In this document: in pieces, positions 18,628 through 28,291 of the stretch
Position numbering within the stretch: the stretch's first letter is position 1
How the letters are laid out: every line of letters begins with the position of its first letter
NCBI RefSeq assembly: GCF_029210485.1
Contig: NZ_JARGET010000003.1
Coordinates: 1 to 64,000, forward strand
Source of the DNA: Hoeflea sp. YIM 152468
GTDB lineage: Bacteria; Pseudomonadota; Alphaproteobacteria; Rhizobiales; Rhizobiaceae
Direction of reading: 5' to 3'
DNA: 64,000 bases
Position numbers and translations under genes: made by a program
The notes under the pieces: model-generated
What the model was told of the DNA's origin: nothing
The model's input: the letters and a program-made list of their open reading frames with translations, nothing else
The model's database searches: none

Positions 18628-18914
18628 GCGGACAAAGGCCTTAGTGTGTGAGGTTTTTCCTCATAAAATTCAATTGTTTACGAAGCCGGATCCACCACCC
18701 GCGACAGAAGTATCAGAAAAACTTGGCGGACAGCGTCAGACTCACGCAGACCGCGACGCTGCCAACAGCTTGCAAACCGCAATGCTCGGCACGGCAAAGA
18801 AGGCAGGCCAAAACACCCCTGCCGGTCCGACATTGGAGGAAGCTGCAGGCAAACATGGTGGGCAAATCCGGCAGCACCCGGGTCACGAGGGTCAGCGGTT
18901 GTCCTGCTGTCGCC
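18628..18914. other. Intergenic stretch without a recognisable gene
   Basis: It lies between the atp promoter and the end of the sleB-like gene. Short open frames occur on both strands, but none has a ribosome binding site or family resemblance. I see no tRNA or strong hairpin. Confidence 0.6.
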
Positions 18915-20117
18915 TCAGGACCAGCCGCCACCATAGGTGATATAGAAGATGTGGAGACCTATCTGGCCGACCTTGCGCATTTTGCGCGCCCAGGGCGGGC
19001 TGACATAGGTGGCGTGATAGTGCGTGGAGGAACCGACTTCCTCGAGCCAGATCTTGCCGGCGGTGGTCGCCAGGGCGATCTCTTCAGCCATGTTCCAATG
19101 CTTGGGCGAACGGACGCGGTCCTTGATCCCGTCGCACGCGAATGAAAACTGGCACCGGTTGCGCCAGGATTTATTCTGGTAGACAACGCCGCAAATGGTG
19201 TCTGGATAGGTTGGATTGCGGACCCGGTTGAGAACCACCTGCGCAACAGCCGCCTGCCCCTTGACCGATTCGCCCCGGGCCTCGAAATAGATGCCGGCGG
19301 CGAGACACCGCTGCTCGGCTTCCGAGAAGGCGTTTGCCGGCAGAGCCGTTCCCGCCCATTCATGGTCGTATTTGCCTATCGGCGGAATGAACCGGCCGCG
19401 CTTGGTCTCCTCGCGCAGCACGGAACTGAACGGGGATTGCTTGGCATAATCCGGCGTTGGCGGCGCATAGGCGGTGGCGAGAATGTCTGGATTGTCGTTG
19501 GTCACCAGGCTTGCCAGCATGGCGGGCAGCTGCTGTTGCTCGCTCTTGTGCTTGCCCTTGGCATAGAACGCGGTGGCGATCTCCAGCTCCTTGCCGCGAA
19601 TTTCAGGCTTGAGGAAGGCCATGGCGTTCTTGATATCGATGGCGGGATCGAGAAGGTTTGATTGCCGCTCGAGCACAGAGCCTGCGGAAAAATCCTTCGG
19701 CGGCTGCATCGGCGCCACGGTGATGACGCGGCCTTGCTTGAGATGACGGGTCACACGCTCGGCATCCGGACGAGGATCCGCAGCACCGATTTTTCCCATG
19801 AAAGCGATCTTGTCGCCATTGGGCAGGGTGACCCCGGCTCCGGATGCGGTCGAAGACGTCAGGATCGGATCGGCAAATTCCAGCTCAGCCGCCTGAATCG
19901 AACCCGCCGGAGAAGCGGTGAGAAAAGTTTTCCATCGCGCATCGGCTCCCTCGCTGCCAGCCAGCATGGTGGCCATGTCGGCATGAGAGGTGACCGTTGG
20001 TGTGGACAAGAATGCGGCCAGGCCGAAAGCTATGGGCGCAGACAGACGGCACAGCAGGGAATGGCCGCTGCCCGACAAATGACGTTTCTGACGCAAAACA
20101 ACAACTCCGCAACTCAA
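18915..20117 (-). CDS. Cell wall hydrolase, SleB-like (Hydrolase_2 domain)
   Basis: The protein has 400 residues. An N-terminal hydrophobic stretch (PIAFGLAAFLSTPTVTSHA) serves as signal or anchor, followed by a long low-complexity linker. The catalytic Hydrolase_2 domain occupies about residues 265-400. It shows CLAAGIYFEARGESVKGQAA with the expected catalytic glutamate, VVLNRVRNPTYPDTICGVVY and CQFSFACDG. The family cleaves the glycan of peptidoglycan as a lytic transglycosylase. The chosen start is the first ATG, and slightly different starts are possible. The gene stands alone and ends far from the atp promoter. Confidence 0.9.
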   Translation of the reverse strand: MSCGVVVLRQKRHLSGSGHSLLCRLSAPIAFGLAAFLSTPTVTSHADMATMLAGSEGADARWKTFLTASPAGSIQAAELEFADPILTSSTASGAGVTLPNGDKIAFMGKIGAADPRPDAERVTRHLKQGRVITVAPMQPPKDFSAGSVLERQSNLLDPAIDIKNAMAFLKPEIRGKELEIATAFYAKGKHKSEQQQLPAMLASLVTNDNPDILATAYAPPTPDYAKQSPFSSVLREETKRGRFIPPIGKYDHEWAGTALPANAFSEAEQRCLAAGIYFEARGESVKGQAAVAQVVLNRVRNPTYPDTICGVVYQNKSWRNRCQFSFACDGIKDRVRSPKHWNMAEEIALATTAGKIWLEEVGSSTHYHATYVSPPWARKMRKVGQIGLHIFYITYGGGWS

Positions 20118-20263
20118 GACGCTTACAAGGTACTAAGCTTGAGAATGGAGGATTAACCTTGATGGAGCGTTAATGGGCGGCCGGGCAGCGCTGCTTGAGT
20201 GAGCAACGCCTAATTTAGACGGGATGGAAACCGGAGCCGAGGCTCGATCAGCATAAGACAAGC

Positions 20264-20377
20264 GCGTCGCATCAAACCGGCTCCGGGTGACGCACTTTAG
20301 GCTCTTTGTTTCTGCATGTCGTTGTCGCAAAACCGCTGCACACTTTTGCGCGTCAGGCATTTTTGCGCGTCAGGCAT
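20264..20377 (+). repeat. Interspersed hairpin repeat, copy 1, with duplicated tail
   Basis: A unit of about 95 bp is shared with 23794-23891 and 55019-55113. It runs from GCGTCGCATCAAACCGG through CATGTCGTTGTCGCAAAACC to the inner hairpin arms CGCAAAA/TTTTGCG. In this copy the last 17 bases (20344-20360) are repeated exactly at 20361-20377, ending on the first base of the der stop codon on the minus strand. The outer hairpin arm is degraded here. Confidence 0.85.
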
Positions 20378-21882
20378 TAGGAGCGCTTCTTCGGACCAAG
20401 TTTTCCCGAGGCCAAGCGTCTGGCTGACTTTTTCGGCATCACCGAAGCCCGCTTGGGTTTGCCATCCTTGGACGCATAGGGATTGTCGCCTTTGCGATAG
20501 ACCACCCGCACCGGAATTCCGGGCATGTCGAAATCCTTGCGCAGCGAATTGACCAGATAACGGGTATAGGATTCAGGCACCGCTTCAGGCCGGGTGCAGG
20601 AAATCATGAATCCGGGCGGCCGCGACTTGATCTGCGTCATGTATTTGAGCTTGAGGCGCCGTCCCGACACGGCCGGCGGCGGGTGATGGCCCTGGGTGTA
20701 ATCAAGCCAGCGGTTGAGCTTGGCGGTCGAAACGCGCTTGTTCCAGGTCTTGTGGACGAAGGTGATGTTTTCCATCAGCCGGTCAAGTCCATCGCCGGTC
20801 TGACCGGCAACCGTGACGGCGCGAATGCCGCGTATCTGCGGCAACAGACGTTCGGTCATTTCCCGCAACTCAGCGAGCTTTTCCTGGCGGTTCTCGATCA
20901 GATCCCATTTGTTGAAGGCGATGACCGGCGCCCTGCCCTCGCGGACAACCAGGTCGGCAATCTGCAAATCCTGCTTTTCAAACGGAATGGTCGAATCCAG
21001 CACGATCACCACCACTTCGGCAAAACGAATGGCGCGCAAGGCGTCGGCAACCGACAATTTCTCCAGCTTTTCCTGGACGCGCGCCTTGCGGCGCAATCCG
21101 GCGGTGTCAAACAGCTTGATCTTGCGGCCCTGCCACTCGAAATCGACGGCGATCGAATCACGGGTGATCCCTGCTTCCGGCCCGGTCAGGAGCCGCTCTT
21201 CGCCCAGGAACCGGTTGATCAGCGTTGACTTGCCTGCGTTGGGGCGGCCGACAATGGCCACGCGCATCGGCTTGGATTCGTCATATTCGGGGCCTTCATC
21301 CTCATCATCGGCGTCGCCGGGAATCGGAATGTCGACATCGGTAATGGCCTCGCCCAGCGAGTCATGGCTGGATGGAAAGCAGCGCTCTTCGCCGAAAGCC
21401 GCGACAATCGCATCACGCAGGTCAAGCATGCCGCCGCCATGCTCAGCCGAGATCGGGCACGGTTCGCCCAGCCCCAGCCGGAAGGCATCGTACATGCCTG
21501 ATTCAGAGCCCTTGGCTTCGGCCTTGTTGGCGACAAGAACCACCGGCTTGCCACGTTTTCTCAAGATATCGGCCAGCAATTCGTCCGCAGGTGTCAGGCC
21601 GGCCTTGGCGTCGATCAGAAACAGCGCGCCGTCGGCTTCGTCCATCGCCGCCTCGCTTTGCGCCCGCATGCGGCCTTCAAGCGTTTCGGGGCCGGCAACT
21701 TCCAGTCCGGCGGTGTCAATCATGCGGAAGCGCAGATCGACCAGCTTGGCGTCACCTGGACGGCGATCGCGGGTCACGCCCGGCGTGTCGTCAACCAGCG
21801 CCAGCTTGCGGCCGGCCAGCCGATTGAACAATGTGGACTTGCCAACATTGGGGCGTCCGACGATAGCAAGCGTAATGCTCAT
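20377..21882 (-). CDS. der: Ribosome biogenesis GTPase Der (EngA)
   Basis: At 501 residues it has two GTPase domains in tandem. G1 motifs are GRPNVGKST (about 8-16) and GRPNAGKST (about 213-221); DTAG and NKAE/NKWD are also present. Between the domains is an acidic linker ([15 protein letters not shown]), and the KH-like domain lies at the C-terminus. The end is Lys/Arg-rich ([14 protein letters not shown]). Der acts in assembly of the 50S subunit and is essential. It is slightly longer than usual because of the linker and basic tail. It is downstream of the TPR gene on the same strand, 49 bp away. Confidence 0.96.
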   Translation of the reverse strand: MSITLAIVGRPNVGKSTLFNRLAGRKLALVDDTPGVTRDRRPGDAKLVDLRFRMIDTAGLEVAGPETLEGRMRAQSEAAMDEADGALFLIDAKAGLTPADELLADILRKRGKPVVLVANKAEAKGSESGMYDAFRLGLGEPCPISAEHGGGMLDLRDAIVAAFGEERCFPSSHDSLGEAITDVDIPIPGDADDEDEGPEYDESKPMRVAIVGRPNAGKSTLINRFLGEERLLTGPEAGITRDSIAVDFEWQGRKIKLFDTAGLRRKARVQEKLEKLSVADALRAIRFAEVVVIVLDSTIPFEKQDLQIADLVVREGRAPVIAFNKWDLIENRQEKLAELREMTERLLPQIRGIRAVTVAGQTGDGLDRLMENITFVHKTWNKRVSTAKLNRWLDYTQGHHPPPAVSGRRLKLKYMTQIKSRPPGFMISCTRPEAVPESYTRYLVNSLRKDFDMPGIPVRVVYRKGDNPYASKDGKPKRASVMPKKSARRLASGKLGPKKRS

Positions 21883-21931
21883 GAGTGATCCTTGCCCGAA
21901 GGCGTCGTCAGGGTCGACGTGAACGGCGCGG

Positions 21932-22603
21932 TCAGGATGCGCCGCCCTTTGCGGCGATCATGTCGAGCATGAGGCCGGCACGTGCCTTGATGCCGTTTGG
22001 TGTTTCACTGTCTGCGGCGATATCGCCAAACCACTGCGAAGCCTGTTTGAGCTCGCCGGCCTTGTAGGCGGAAATGCCCAGCGCTTCACGCGCGGAATGG
22101 CGCGCCGGATTGCCCGGAACCGCCAGCACTTCGACCTCCGCCGACACTTCGGCATAGGTGCCGTTGTCGATCAGCAGGTAGGCAGCACGCAGACGGGCCG
22201 CGTCGCGAAGGGCGACAGGCTGCGACGCATCCTTGCCGATCGTGGAAAAGACCGAGATTGCCGCTGCGGTATCCCCCTTGTCGGCCTGGACCGTCGCGGC
22301 ACGCATGCGCGCCAGCACCGGATAGGAACCATAGCCGGTCTTCTCCAGGTCCTGAAACTCAGCCAGCGCTGCATCGGCATTGCCGCCGCGGGCCTTCTCC
22401 AGGGCTGCAAGGAAAACATCCCCAGACCTGGCTGCGGTGGTTTCCTGCCAGTACTCCCAGCCGCGCAAACCGGCCGTGACCGCCACGATGCCGACCGCAG
22501 CGGCGAGGATGAGGAAACGAAACCGCTTCCACAACGCCTTCATGTAATCTGAACGGAGGTCTTCATTGACCTCGCGGATGAATGTTGAATTGTCGTCAGC
22601 CAT
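21932..22603 (-). CDS. Tetratricopeptide repeat membrane protein (YfgM-like)
   Basis: The protein has 223 residues. Its N-terminus is cytoplasmic ([20 protein letters not shown]), one membrane helix lies at about 30-50 ([17 protein letters not shown]), and a TPR domain faces the periplasm. This layout and its place directly upstream of der are shared by YfgM-type proteins (DUF2133), which act with periplasmic chaperones at the Sec translocon. It is probably cotranscribed with der. Confidence 0.88.
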   Translation of the reverse strand: MADDNSTFIREVNEDLRSDYMKALWKRFRFLILAAAVGIVAVTAGLRGWEYWQETTAARSGDVFLAALEKARGGNADAALAEFQDLEKTGYGSYPVLARMRAATVQADKGDTAAAISVFSTIGKDASQPVALRDAARLRAAYLLIDNGTYAEVSAEVEVLAVPGNPARHSAREALGISAYKAGELKQASQWFGDIAADSETPNGIKARAGLMLDMIAAKGGAS

Positions 22604-22734
22604 GGCGTCACCGGCAGGAGCCGGCCCTCTCGAATTCTTGCCGCAAGCGGCGTTGTGTGGGGCCTTCTAGCCGATTTTGCGGCTTCTGTAAGGGGGGGCG
22701 GCTTGGAAAGCGCGGCGCCACCCCGCCAACCCGC

Positions 22735-23325
22735 TCAGATTCCGAGAATCGGCGGCACCCCGATGAGCCATTTGTGCAGCACTGTGATGAACAGCAGATA
22801 GAGGATCAGACCACCCGCTACCGCGATGACATCCCATTTCACCGGCCCGGCGACGGGATTGCTGGTGATTCCGGCCCGCAACCGCTTTTTCTCCGAGATC
22901 CGGTCAACGACGGCCCAGGCCAGCAATGCGCCAAACAGCACGATCGACGCCAGATCGCCATTGACCAGCAGATGGGCCAGTGCCCAGATTTTCACGCTGA
23001 GCAGCATCGGATGCTTGACGGCAGCCTTGATACGGCCGGGCGGCACTTGCGACGCCACCAGAAGGATCATCGCCGGAAGCATCAGCAATGCCACGACATG
23101 GCTCATCCAGGACGGCGCGAGCCAGAACACCAGCGGATCCTGCCGCGCCATGCCGTAGCCCCAGACCAGAATCACGAATCCGACGATGGCAACCAGCGAA
23201 TAGATGCCCTTCCAGAGGTTCAGCCCCCGGGCGTCAATCTGCGCGGCCCGGAACTCCGGCGCCACAATCCGAACCGAGTGAATGCCCAAAAACAGCACCA
23301 GTCCCACAACAAGCCAGGTCATCAT
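22735..23325 (-). CDS. NnrU family integral membrane protein
   Basis: This 196-residue protein has about five to six membrane helices, starting WLVVGLVLFLGIHSVRIVA as in NnrU. GHLLVNGDLAS-like text (AHLLVNGDLASIVLFG) and HPMLLSVKIWA are conserved marks. NnrU was named from nitrite/NO reductase clusters and is related to isoprenylcysteine methyltransferase-type folds; no nir/nor genes are nearby, so a denitrification role is not supported here. GGGGAG precedes the tandem ATG-ATG start. Confidence 0.85.
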   Translation of the reverse strand: MMTWLVVGLVLFLGIHSVRIVAPEFRAAQIDARGLNLWKGIYSLVAIVGFVILVWGYGMARQDPLVFWLAPSWMSHVVALLMLPAMILLVASQVPPGRIKAAVKHPMLLSVKIWALAHLLVNGDLASIVLFGALLAWAVVDRISEKKRLRAGITSNPVAGPVKWDVIAVAGGLILYLLFITVLHKWLIGVPPILGI

Positions 23326-23454
23326 TCGTCTCCCCTGTTGCCGCCGGGCTTACCTCGTCGGCGCGTTTGGCCAACCATAGCCCGGACCCGCCCGGATGAG
23401 AAGCGACCCGCTTGCGCATTTGTACTGGGGCTCGATCTCGGTCATCATGGCTTG

Positions 23455-23790
23455 ATGGAACCCGATCTTGACGCCGCACGACGACGGCTGAGCGAAAAGA
23501 AGCTGGATCTTGAACGCATGTCGGTGATGAGCGAAGCCGCGCGTGCGCCGGTGGCGCTTGACCAGCAATCGGTTGGCCGGCTGTCGCGGATGGACGCCAT
23601 GCAACAACAGGCTATGGCCGAGGCGCAGGAACGGGCCCGCAAACGCGATCTGGTTCGCATCGAGATGGCCGAACGGCGGCTGGCCGACGGTGAATATGGC
23701 TGGTGTGCCGACTGCGGCGAGGCGATACCGGACAAGCGGCTGGAGATCGACCCGATGGCGGAAAAATGCGTTCGTTGTGCGTCTGCCTAA
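23455..23790 (+). CDS. DksA/TraR-type C4 zinc finger protein
   Basis: The protein has 111 residues. Helical coiled-coil sequence (about 1-75) is followed by the zinc finger YGWCADCGEAIPDKRLEIDP and CVRCAS, giving CxxC-x17-CxxC. DksA-like proteins bind the secondary channel of RNA polymerase, but this short form lacks the characteristic DxxDxA tip motif, so its activity may differ. The ATG at 23455 is in frame and gives a complete family-length protein, with a weak ribosome binding site. A hairpin repeat begins 3 bp after its stop. Confidence 0.87.
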   Translation: MEPDLDAARRRLSEKKLDLERMSVMSEAARAPVALDQQSVGRLSRMDAMQQQAMAEAQERARKRDLVRIEMAERRLADGEYGWCADCGEAIPDKRLEIDPMAEKCVRCASA

Positions 23791-23793
23791 AAC

Positions 23794-23891
23794 GCGTCGC
23801 ATCAAAGCGGTTCCGGGTGACGCCCTTTAGGCTCCTTGTTTATGCATGTCGTTGTCGCAAAACCGCTGCACAGTTTTGCGCGACCCGCATT
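23794..23891 (+). repeat. Interspersed hairpin repeat, copy 2
   Basis: This is the same roughly 95-bp unit as at 20264 and 55019, with the inner arms CGCAAAA/TTTTGCG intact. The outer arm GCATGTCG is matched only in part (CGACCCGC). It starts 3 bp after the DksA-like stop codon and may serve as its 3' end structure. Confidence 0.85.
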
Positions 23892-23973
23892 AGATGCTTC
23901 ACACCCGTGCCGCATTTGACGGGCACAGGATCGCAATCTGTTTTCAGTCAAGCGTAAAACCGGGTTGCCAGAC

Positions 23974-24987
23974 ATGATGAACCGCTCTGCCCTTTTCGGG
24001 CGCACCACACCCTCGCTCTTGTGTGCCGCAGTCCTGCTGACACCCGCGACCGGCCTGGCAGCCAGTCCGGCAGCAACAGCCACGGACGGTGCCGAACAAC
24101 TGGTGGTGATTTCCTTTGATGGCGCTCATGACAACGCCCTTTGGCAGCGGAGCCTCGATTTGGCCGAGCGCAGCGGCGCGCGGCTTACCTATTTTCTTTC
24201 CTGCACCTTTCTGATGACCAGGGCGGACCGCAAAAACTACACCGCGCCGGGGCATTCGCCGGGCCGCTCGAATGTCGGGTTTGCTCTCAATCAGGCCGAT
24301 GTACAGACCCGTCTCGGCCACATCTGGTCGGCCTATCAGGCAGGTCATGAGATCGCCAGTCACGGTTGCGGACACTTCGATGGCAAGGCCTGGAGCAAAT
24401 CCCAGTGGCTGTCCGAATTCGCCCAGTTCGATGCCGCCCTTGCAGATGCGTGGCGCAACAATGGCGCCGTGCAGCCGCCGGGCTGGTCCCGGTTTGCCAG
24501 GTCCGGGATCAAGGGATTCCGCGCGCCCTATCTGTCAACCGGCGACGGGCTGTATGCGGCCCTGGCCGAGCATGGCCTCGCCTATGACGCCAGCGGCGTT
24601 TCCAACGGCGTCGCCATGCCGGACACCAGCCGGCCGACCGCCCGTTTCGCGCTGCCGCTGATCCCGGAGGGGCCCAGAGACCGCCCTCTCATAGCAATGG
24701 ACTACAATCTGTTTGTCCGGCACTCGGCCGGCATTGAAACCCCGTCGCACGCAAAGCAGTTCGAGGCGCGGACGATGGATGCCTTCAGAGCCGCGTTCGA
24801 GGCCGAGTACACCGGCAAGAGGCGGCCGTTGCAGCTCGGCTTCCACTTCGTCGAGATGAATGGCGGCGCCTACTGGAATGCGCTTGAGCGCTTCGCCCTG
24901 GAGACCTGCGGGCGTCCAGGGGTTGCCTGCGTGACCTATCAGGACGCCCTGCGCCGGCTGAACAACGCCGGCGATTCGGCGAGCTGA
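23974..24987 (+). CDS. Polysaccharide deacetylase family protein (NodB-like), exported
   Basis: The protein has about 337 residues and a signal peptide (SLLCAAVLLTPATGLAASPA). The catalytic barrel shows VVISFDGAHDN (the first Asp, with a GAHD variant of the TFDDG motif), HEIASHGCGHFDG (the metal-binding HxxxH) and GFRAPYLSTG. The family removes acetyl groups from chitin, peptidoglycan or other glycans. The substrate is unknown, and the divergent first motif means catalysis is likely but not certain. Its stop is 11 bp from the convergent sbmA stop. Confidence 0.87.
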   Translation: MMNRSALFGRTTPSLLCAAVLLTPATGLAASPAATATDGAEQLVVISFDGAHDNALWQRSLDLAERSGARLTYFLSCTFLMTRADRKNYTAPGHSPGRSNVGFALNQADVQTRLGHIWSAYQAGHEIASHGCGHFDGKAWSKSQWLSEFAQFDAALADAWRNNGAVQPPGWSRFARSGIKGFRAPYLSTGDGLYAALAEHGLAYDASGVSNGVAMPDTSRPTARFALPLIPEGPRDRPLIAMDYNLFVRHSAGIETPSHAKQFEARTMDAFRAAFEAEYTGKRRPLQLGFHFVEMNGGAYWNALERFALETCGRPGVACVTYQDALRRLNNAGDSAS

Positions 24988-24998
24988 ACCCGGCGCTG

Positions 24999-26327
24999 CT
25001 ATCTTTTCGGATCTTCCAGCGTCTGCACCGCGTCGGGACCGCCGTGGCCGGGGGCAGGATTCGGCATCGACTGGGCAAAACCATTGCCCTGGCTCGAAAG
25101 ATAGTTCTTCTCGATATCCGACAGATCCTGGCCCCTGAACACGGCTTCGAAGGCGTGCAGACGTTTGTAGATCGAGATCAGCTCGACAATCGTGGTCCAG
25201 GAGCTGACCAGAAACTGGAACGAGCTGGACACCTGACCGAAAGCGGTGAGGATCTGCTGCCAGATCCCGAGCGTGATCTTGCCCGCAACAATGGTCGGCA
25301 CCAGAAGGACACTCACATAGATATTGTCGGCCTGGAAATAGAGGCTGCGCGCAATGTTGAAATACATATAGTGGAAATAGAGCCGGAAATAATTCTTCCG
25401 GACATTGTCAAACAGCTCGACCACGGTGGCCGGCTGGGCGCGATCCGCATTGTCTTCGCCATAGACCAGTTCCTTGCGGTAGGCGGCCTCGACGCGCTGG
25501 TTCTTGAACTCGAGTCCCGGCAGCTTGATCCCGACAATAGCCAGCAACCCGGTTCCGAAGGCCGCCCAGAACAGCAATGCGGTGAACAGGGCGTGCGGGA
25601 TTTCGCCGACCAGCGGCAGCTCCGTCACATATTGCGACAATCCCCACAGCACCGGCAAGAACGCCACCAGCGTCATCAGCGCATCGACAAAGGCCACGCC
25701 GAGACCTTCCATGATCGAGGCGAAGCGCATGGTGTCTTCCTGCACCCGCTGGGATGCCCCCTCGATGTGGCGCACACGGGTCCAGCGTTCCATATAGAAA
25801 TCATTCATCGCGGTGCGCCAGCGGAAGACATAATGACTGACGAAAAAGCGGGTAATGACATAGACGCCGAGGGAGACAAAGGCGATCTGGGCGAAGATCA
25901 GAAGCAGGCCATAGAGATCGGCCGAACTCACCGTACCGTCCCCGGTCAATGCCTGCTGGAACTGGTCGAAAAACGGGCGGCGCCAATTGTTGATGGCGAC
26001 CGAGACCTGCACGCCGAAATAGGTGCTGAAGAGAATGAAGATCGAGCCGGGGATCGACCAGAGCTGCCATTTATGGGGTGAAAATCTGAACCAGAAGGCC
26101 GTGAAGATCAGCGACCAGACGGCGTAGAAGCTATAGAACCAGAGAAATGACGGGGTGTAGAAATAATACAGACCGACAATCGGTTCGCCTTCGGCCGCCG
26201 GCAAGTCAAAGCCCAGGGCTGCGCCGACGGAATCACCGATCGTGTACCAGATCAAGATACCCAGCCCGGCCCATATCAAAACTGACGGAAAGAAAATTTT
26301 CGGCTTCGGAAAGAATGATTCGAACAC
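24999..26327 (-). CDS. bacA: SbmA/BacA-family peptide transporter
   Basis: This 442-residue inner-membrane protein has about eight helices. The start [20 protein letters not shown] and motifs such as [33 protein letters not shown] and [20 protein letters not shown] are those of rhizobial BacA/SbmA. The family uses the proton gradient to import proline-rich and NCR-type peptides and bleomycin, and BacA is needed for bacteroid survival in legume symbionts. No nodulation genes are in the window, so here it may serve peptide uptake or lipid A-related functions. It is transcribed alone. Confidence 0.9.
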   Translation of the reverse strand: MFESFFPKPKIFFPSVLIWAGLGILIWYTIGDSVGAALGFDLPAAEGEPIVGLYYFYTPSFLWFYSFYAVWSLIFTAFWFRFSPHKWQLWSIPGSIFILFSTYFGVQVSVAINNWRRPFFDQFQQALTGDGTVSSADLYGLLLIFAQIAFVSLGVYVITRFFVSHYVFRWRTAMNDFYMERWTRVRHIEGASQRVQEDTMRFASIMEGLGVAFVDALMTLVAFLPVLWGLSQYVTELPLVGEIPHALFTALLFWAAFGTGLLAIVGIKLPGLEFKNQRVEAAYRKELVYGEDNADRAQPATVVELFDNVRKNYFRLYFHYMYFNIARSLYFQADNIYVSVLLVPTIVAGKITLGIWQQILTAFGQVSSSFQFLVSSWTTIVELISIYKRLHAFEAVFRGQDLSDIEKNYLSSQGNGFAQSMPNPAPGHGGPDAVQTLEDPKR

Positions 26328-26457
26328 TGGGCGTGGATCCTGTGTATGGGCCTGCCTGACAGGCCATGATTCGTCAGCAATAGGGCGAATAGGTAGGGCA
26401 CCGCGAGAAATACGGCAATCCGAACCGCATCCCGTTCACACCATTGTGCAAAAACAA

Positions 26458-26489
26458 TGGCCCGCCCCCGGCTGGACGGGAGCGGGCCA
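26458..26489 (-). terminator. Terminator-like hairpin after the BCCT gene
   Basis: TGGCCCGC and GCGGGCCA form a GC-rich stem enclosing a further partly paired CCCGTCC region. On the minus strand it is followed by CATTGTTTTTG. It lies 26 bp past the BCCT stop codon. A smaller hairpin (CCATTG/CAATGG) lies next to it. Confidence 0.7.
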
Positions 26490-26514
26490 AAGATACCAGC
26501 GTGATCTCTCGGGT

Positions 26515-28125
26515 TTACTTGCCCTTGAGCATCCGGTGCTCTTCCATCAGGCCCTTGTAGGTGGACCATATCATCAGCAACAGCAGGGCCGCGAAGGGAA
26601 CGCCCGTCGCCACGGCCGCCGCCTGCAGCGCGCCGAGACCGCCGCCGATCAGCAGAACGATGGCGACAAGACCTTCGAACGTTGCCCAGAACACACGTTG
26701 CGCCACCGGTGCGTCGACCTTGCCGCCGGCAGTGATGGTGTCAATGACCAGCGAACCGGAATCCGACGAGGTGACAAAGAACACGATCACCAGCACGATG
26801 CCGATGAAAGACGCGATCTGCGTCATCGGATAGCTTTTGAGCATCTCGAAAAGCATCACTGCCTGATCGGAATTGGCAACAACTTCATTGCCCTGGTTGA
26901 TGACCTGATCGATGGCTGCGCCACCAAAGGTCGACATCCAGATGATGGAGACAATCGTTGGCACCAGGATCACGCAGGTGATGAATTCGCGCACAGTGCG
27001 GCCGCGCGACACGCGGGCGATGAACATGCCGACAAAAGGCGACCAGGAGATCCACCAGGCCCAATAAAAGGCGGTCCAGCCATGCATGAAGTTGGTATCT
27101 TCACGCCCGAACGGATTGGACAGCGGGATGATTTCCCTGACATAGGCGGCCGTGTTTTCAAGTATCCCGGTGACGATGAACACGCTTGGACCGGCGATCA
27201 GAATGAAGCCCAGCAGAATGAAGGCCAGCACCATGTTGATTTCCGACAGCCGCTTGACGCCGGCATCGAGACCGGCCACCACGGAAACCAGCGCCACGGC
27301 GGTGATCGCCAGAATCAGAATAATCTTGGCAGTGTCGGTGATTTCGATCCCGAAAAGAAAATTGAGACCGGCCATCGCCTGCTCGGCGCCGAAGCCGAGC
27401 GACGTGGCAAGACCAAACAGCGTTGCGAAAACGGCCAGTGTATCAATGACGTGACCGGGCCAGCCCCAGACACGTTCGCCGAGCAACGGATAGAATGCTG
27501 AGCGCAGGGTGAGTGGCAATCCACGATTGTAGGAAAAGAACGACAGAGCCAGCGCGACCACGGCATAGATAGCCCAGGGATGAAGGCCCCAATGGAAAAT
27601 TGTCGCCGCCATGGCGTTGGATCGGGATGCATCCGCATCACCGAGCGCACCGGCAAGCGGCGCCCAGTCGGTCCTGACTCCATTCTCAACCACGACGCCG
27701 CCAAATGAGCTGGCATAGTGCGAAAGCGGCTCGGAGACGCCGAAAAACATCAGGCCGATGCCCATGCCGGCTGCGAACAGCATCGCAAACCAGCCCATAT
27801 AGGTGTAGTCCGGAGAGGCATCGACGCCGCCCAGACGAATGTTGCCCAGCGGCGTGACGATAAGTGCCAGACTAACCAGGACGAAGATGTTTCCGGCCAT
27901 CAGCAACGGCCAGTCGAACATGTTGGTCAGGGCCGGACGAAGCCAGCCGAAGAACGCCGTGGACGCCTCGCCGAACATCAGTGTCAAAATCACAAATGCC
28001 ACAATGACGACCGCGGACACAAAAAACACTGGATTGTGGACGTCCAGTCCCAGAACTTGAACGTTGTCCTGGCCGGCCTCAAAATCAGAAATCGGCTCCG
28101 GGATTGTTGTTTCACTGTCGGACAT
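26515..28125 (-). CDS. BCCT family transporter (betaine/choline/carnitine type)
   Basis: This 536-residue protein has about twelve membrane helices. AAGMGIGLMFFGVSEPLSHY carries the glycine motif MGIGLMFFG that in sodium-coupled betaine carriers such as BetP forms the substrate/sodium site. WAWWISWSPFVGMFIARVSR is the Trp-rich family signature. It probably imports glycine betaine or a related quaternary amine for osmoprotection or as a carbon source. Two ATGs exist: GGGGGAA fits the second (28125), and the first at 28131 abuts that site. The long charged N- and C-terminal extensions of BetP are absent. Confidence 0.92.
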   Translation of the reverse strand: MSDSETTIPEPISDFEAGQDNVQVLGLDVHNPVFFVSAVVIVAFVILTLMFGEASTAFFGWLRPALTNMFDWPLLMAGNIFVLVSLALIVTPLGNIRLGGVDASPDYTYMGWFAMLFAAGMGIGLMFFGVSEPLSHYASSFGGVVVENGVRTDWAPLAGALGDADASRSNAMAATIFHWGLHPWAIYAVVALALSFFSYNRGLPLTLRSAFYPLLGERVWGWPGHVIDTLAVFATLFGLATSLGFGAEQAMAGLNFLFGIEITDTAKIILILAITAVALVSVVAGLDAGVKRLSEINMVLAFILLGFILIAGPSVFIVTGILENTAAYVREIIPLSNPFGREDTNFMHGWTAFYWAWWISWSPFVGMFIARVSRGRTVREFITCVILVPTIVSIIWMSTFGGAAIDQVINQGNEVVANSDQAVMLFEMLKSYPMTQIASFIGIVLVIVFFVTSSDSGSLVIDTITAGGKVDAPVAQRVFWATFEGLVAIVLLIGGGLGALQAAAVATGVPFAALLLLMIWSTYKGLMEEHRMLKGK

Positions 28126-28291
28126 ATGCATTCCCCCTTTTTTGCTGATGCCACCGTGACCGGTGCATCGGCTCCTCAATAGCATTAGGACAGCCAGAAG
28201 ATAAGGTGTTGTGGCGACCGACCAGCAATCAATGGCTCATCTGCGCCATTTCAGCTCAAAGGCTCGCTGTTGCATGTGGAAAACCTGCGAC

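Noticed and set aside
18713-18934. 73-codon minus-strand frame after the SleB-like gene
   Set aside because: No ribosome binding site, no family, overlap with the SleB-like gene end.
20150-20175. CtrA pair before the SleB-like gene
   Set aside because: Two TTAA half sites are 13 bp apart instead of 7.
22735-23325. Denitrification locus because of NnrU
   Set aside because: No nir, nor or nos genes in the neighbourhood; the family is widespread outside denitrifiers.
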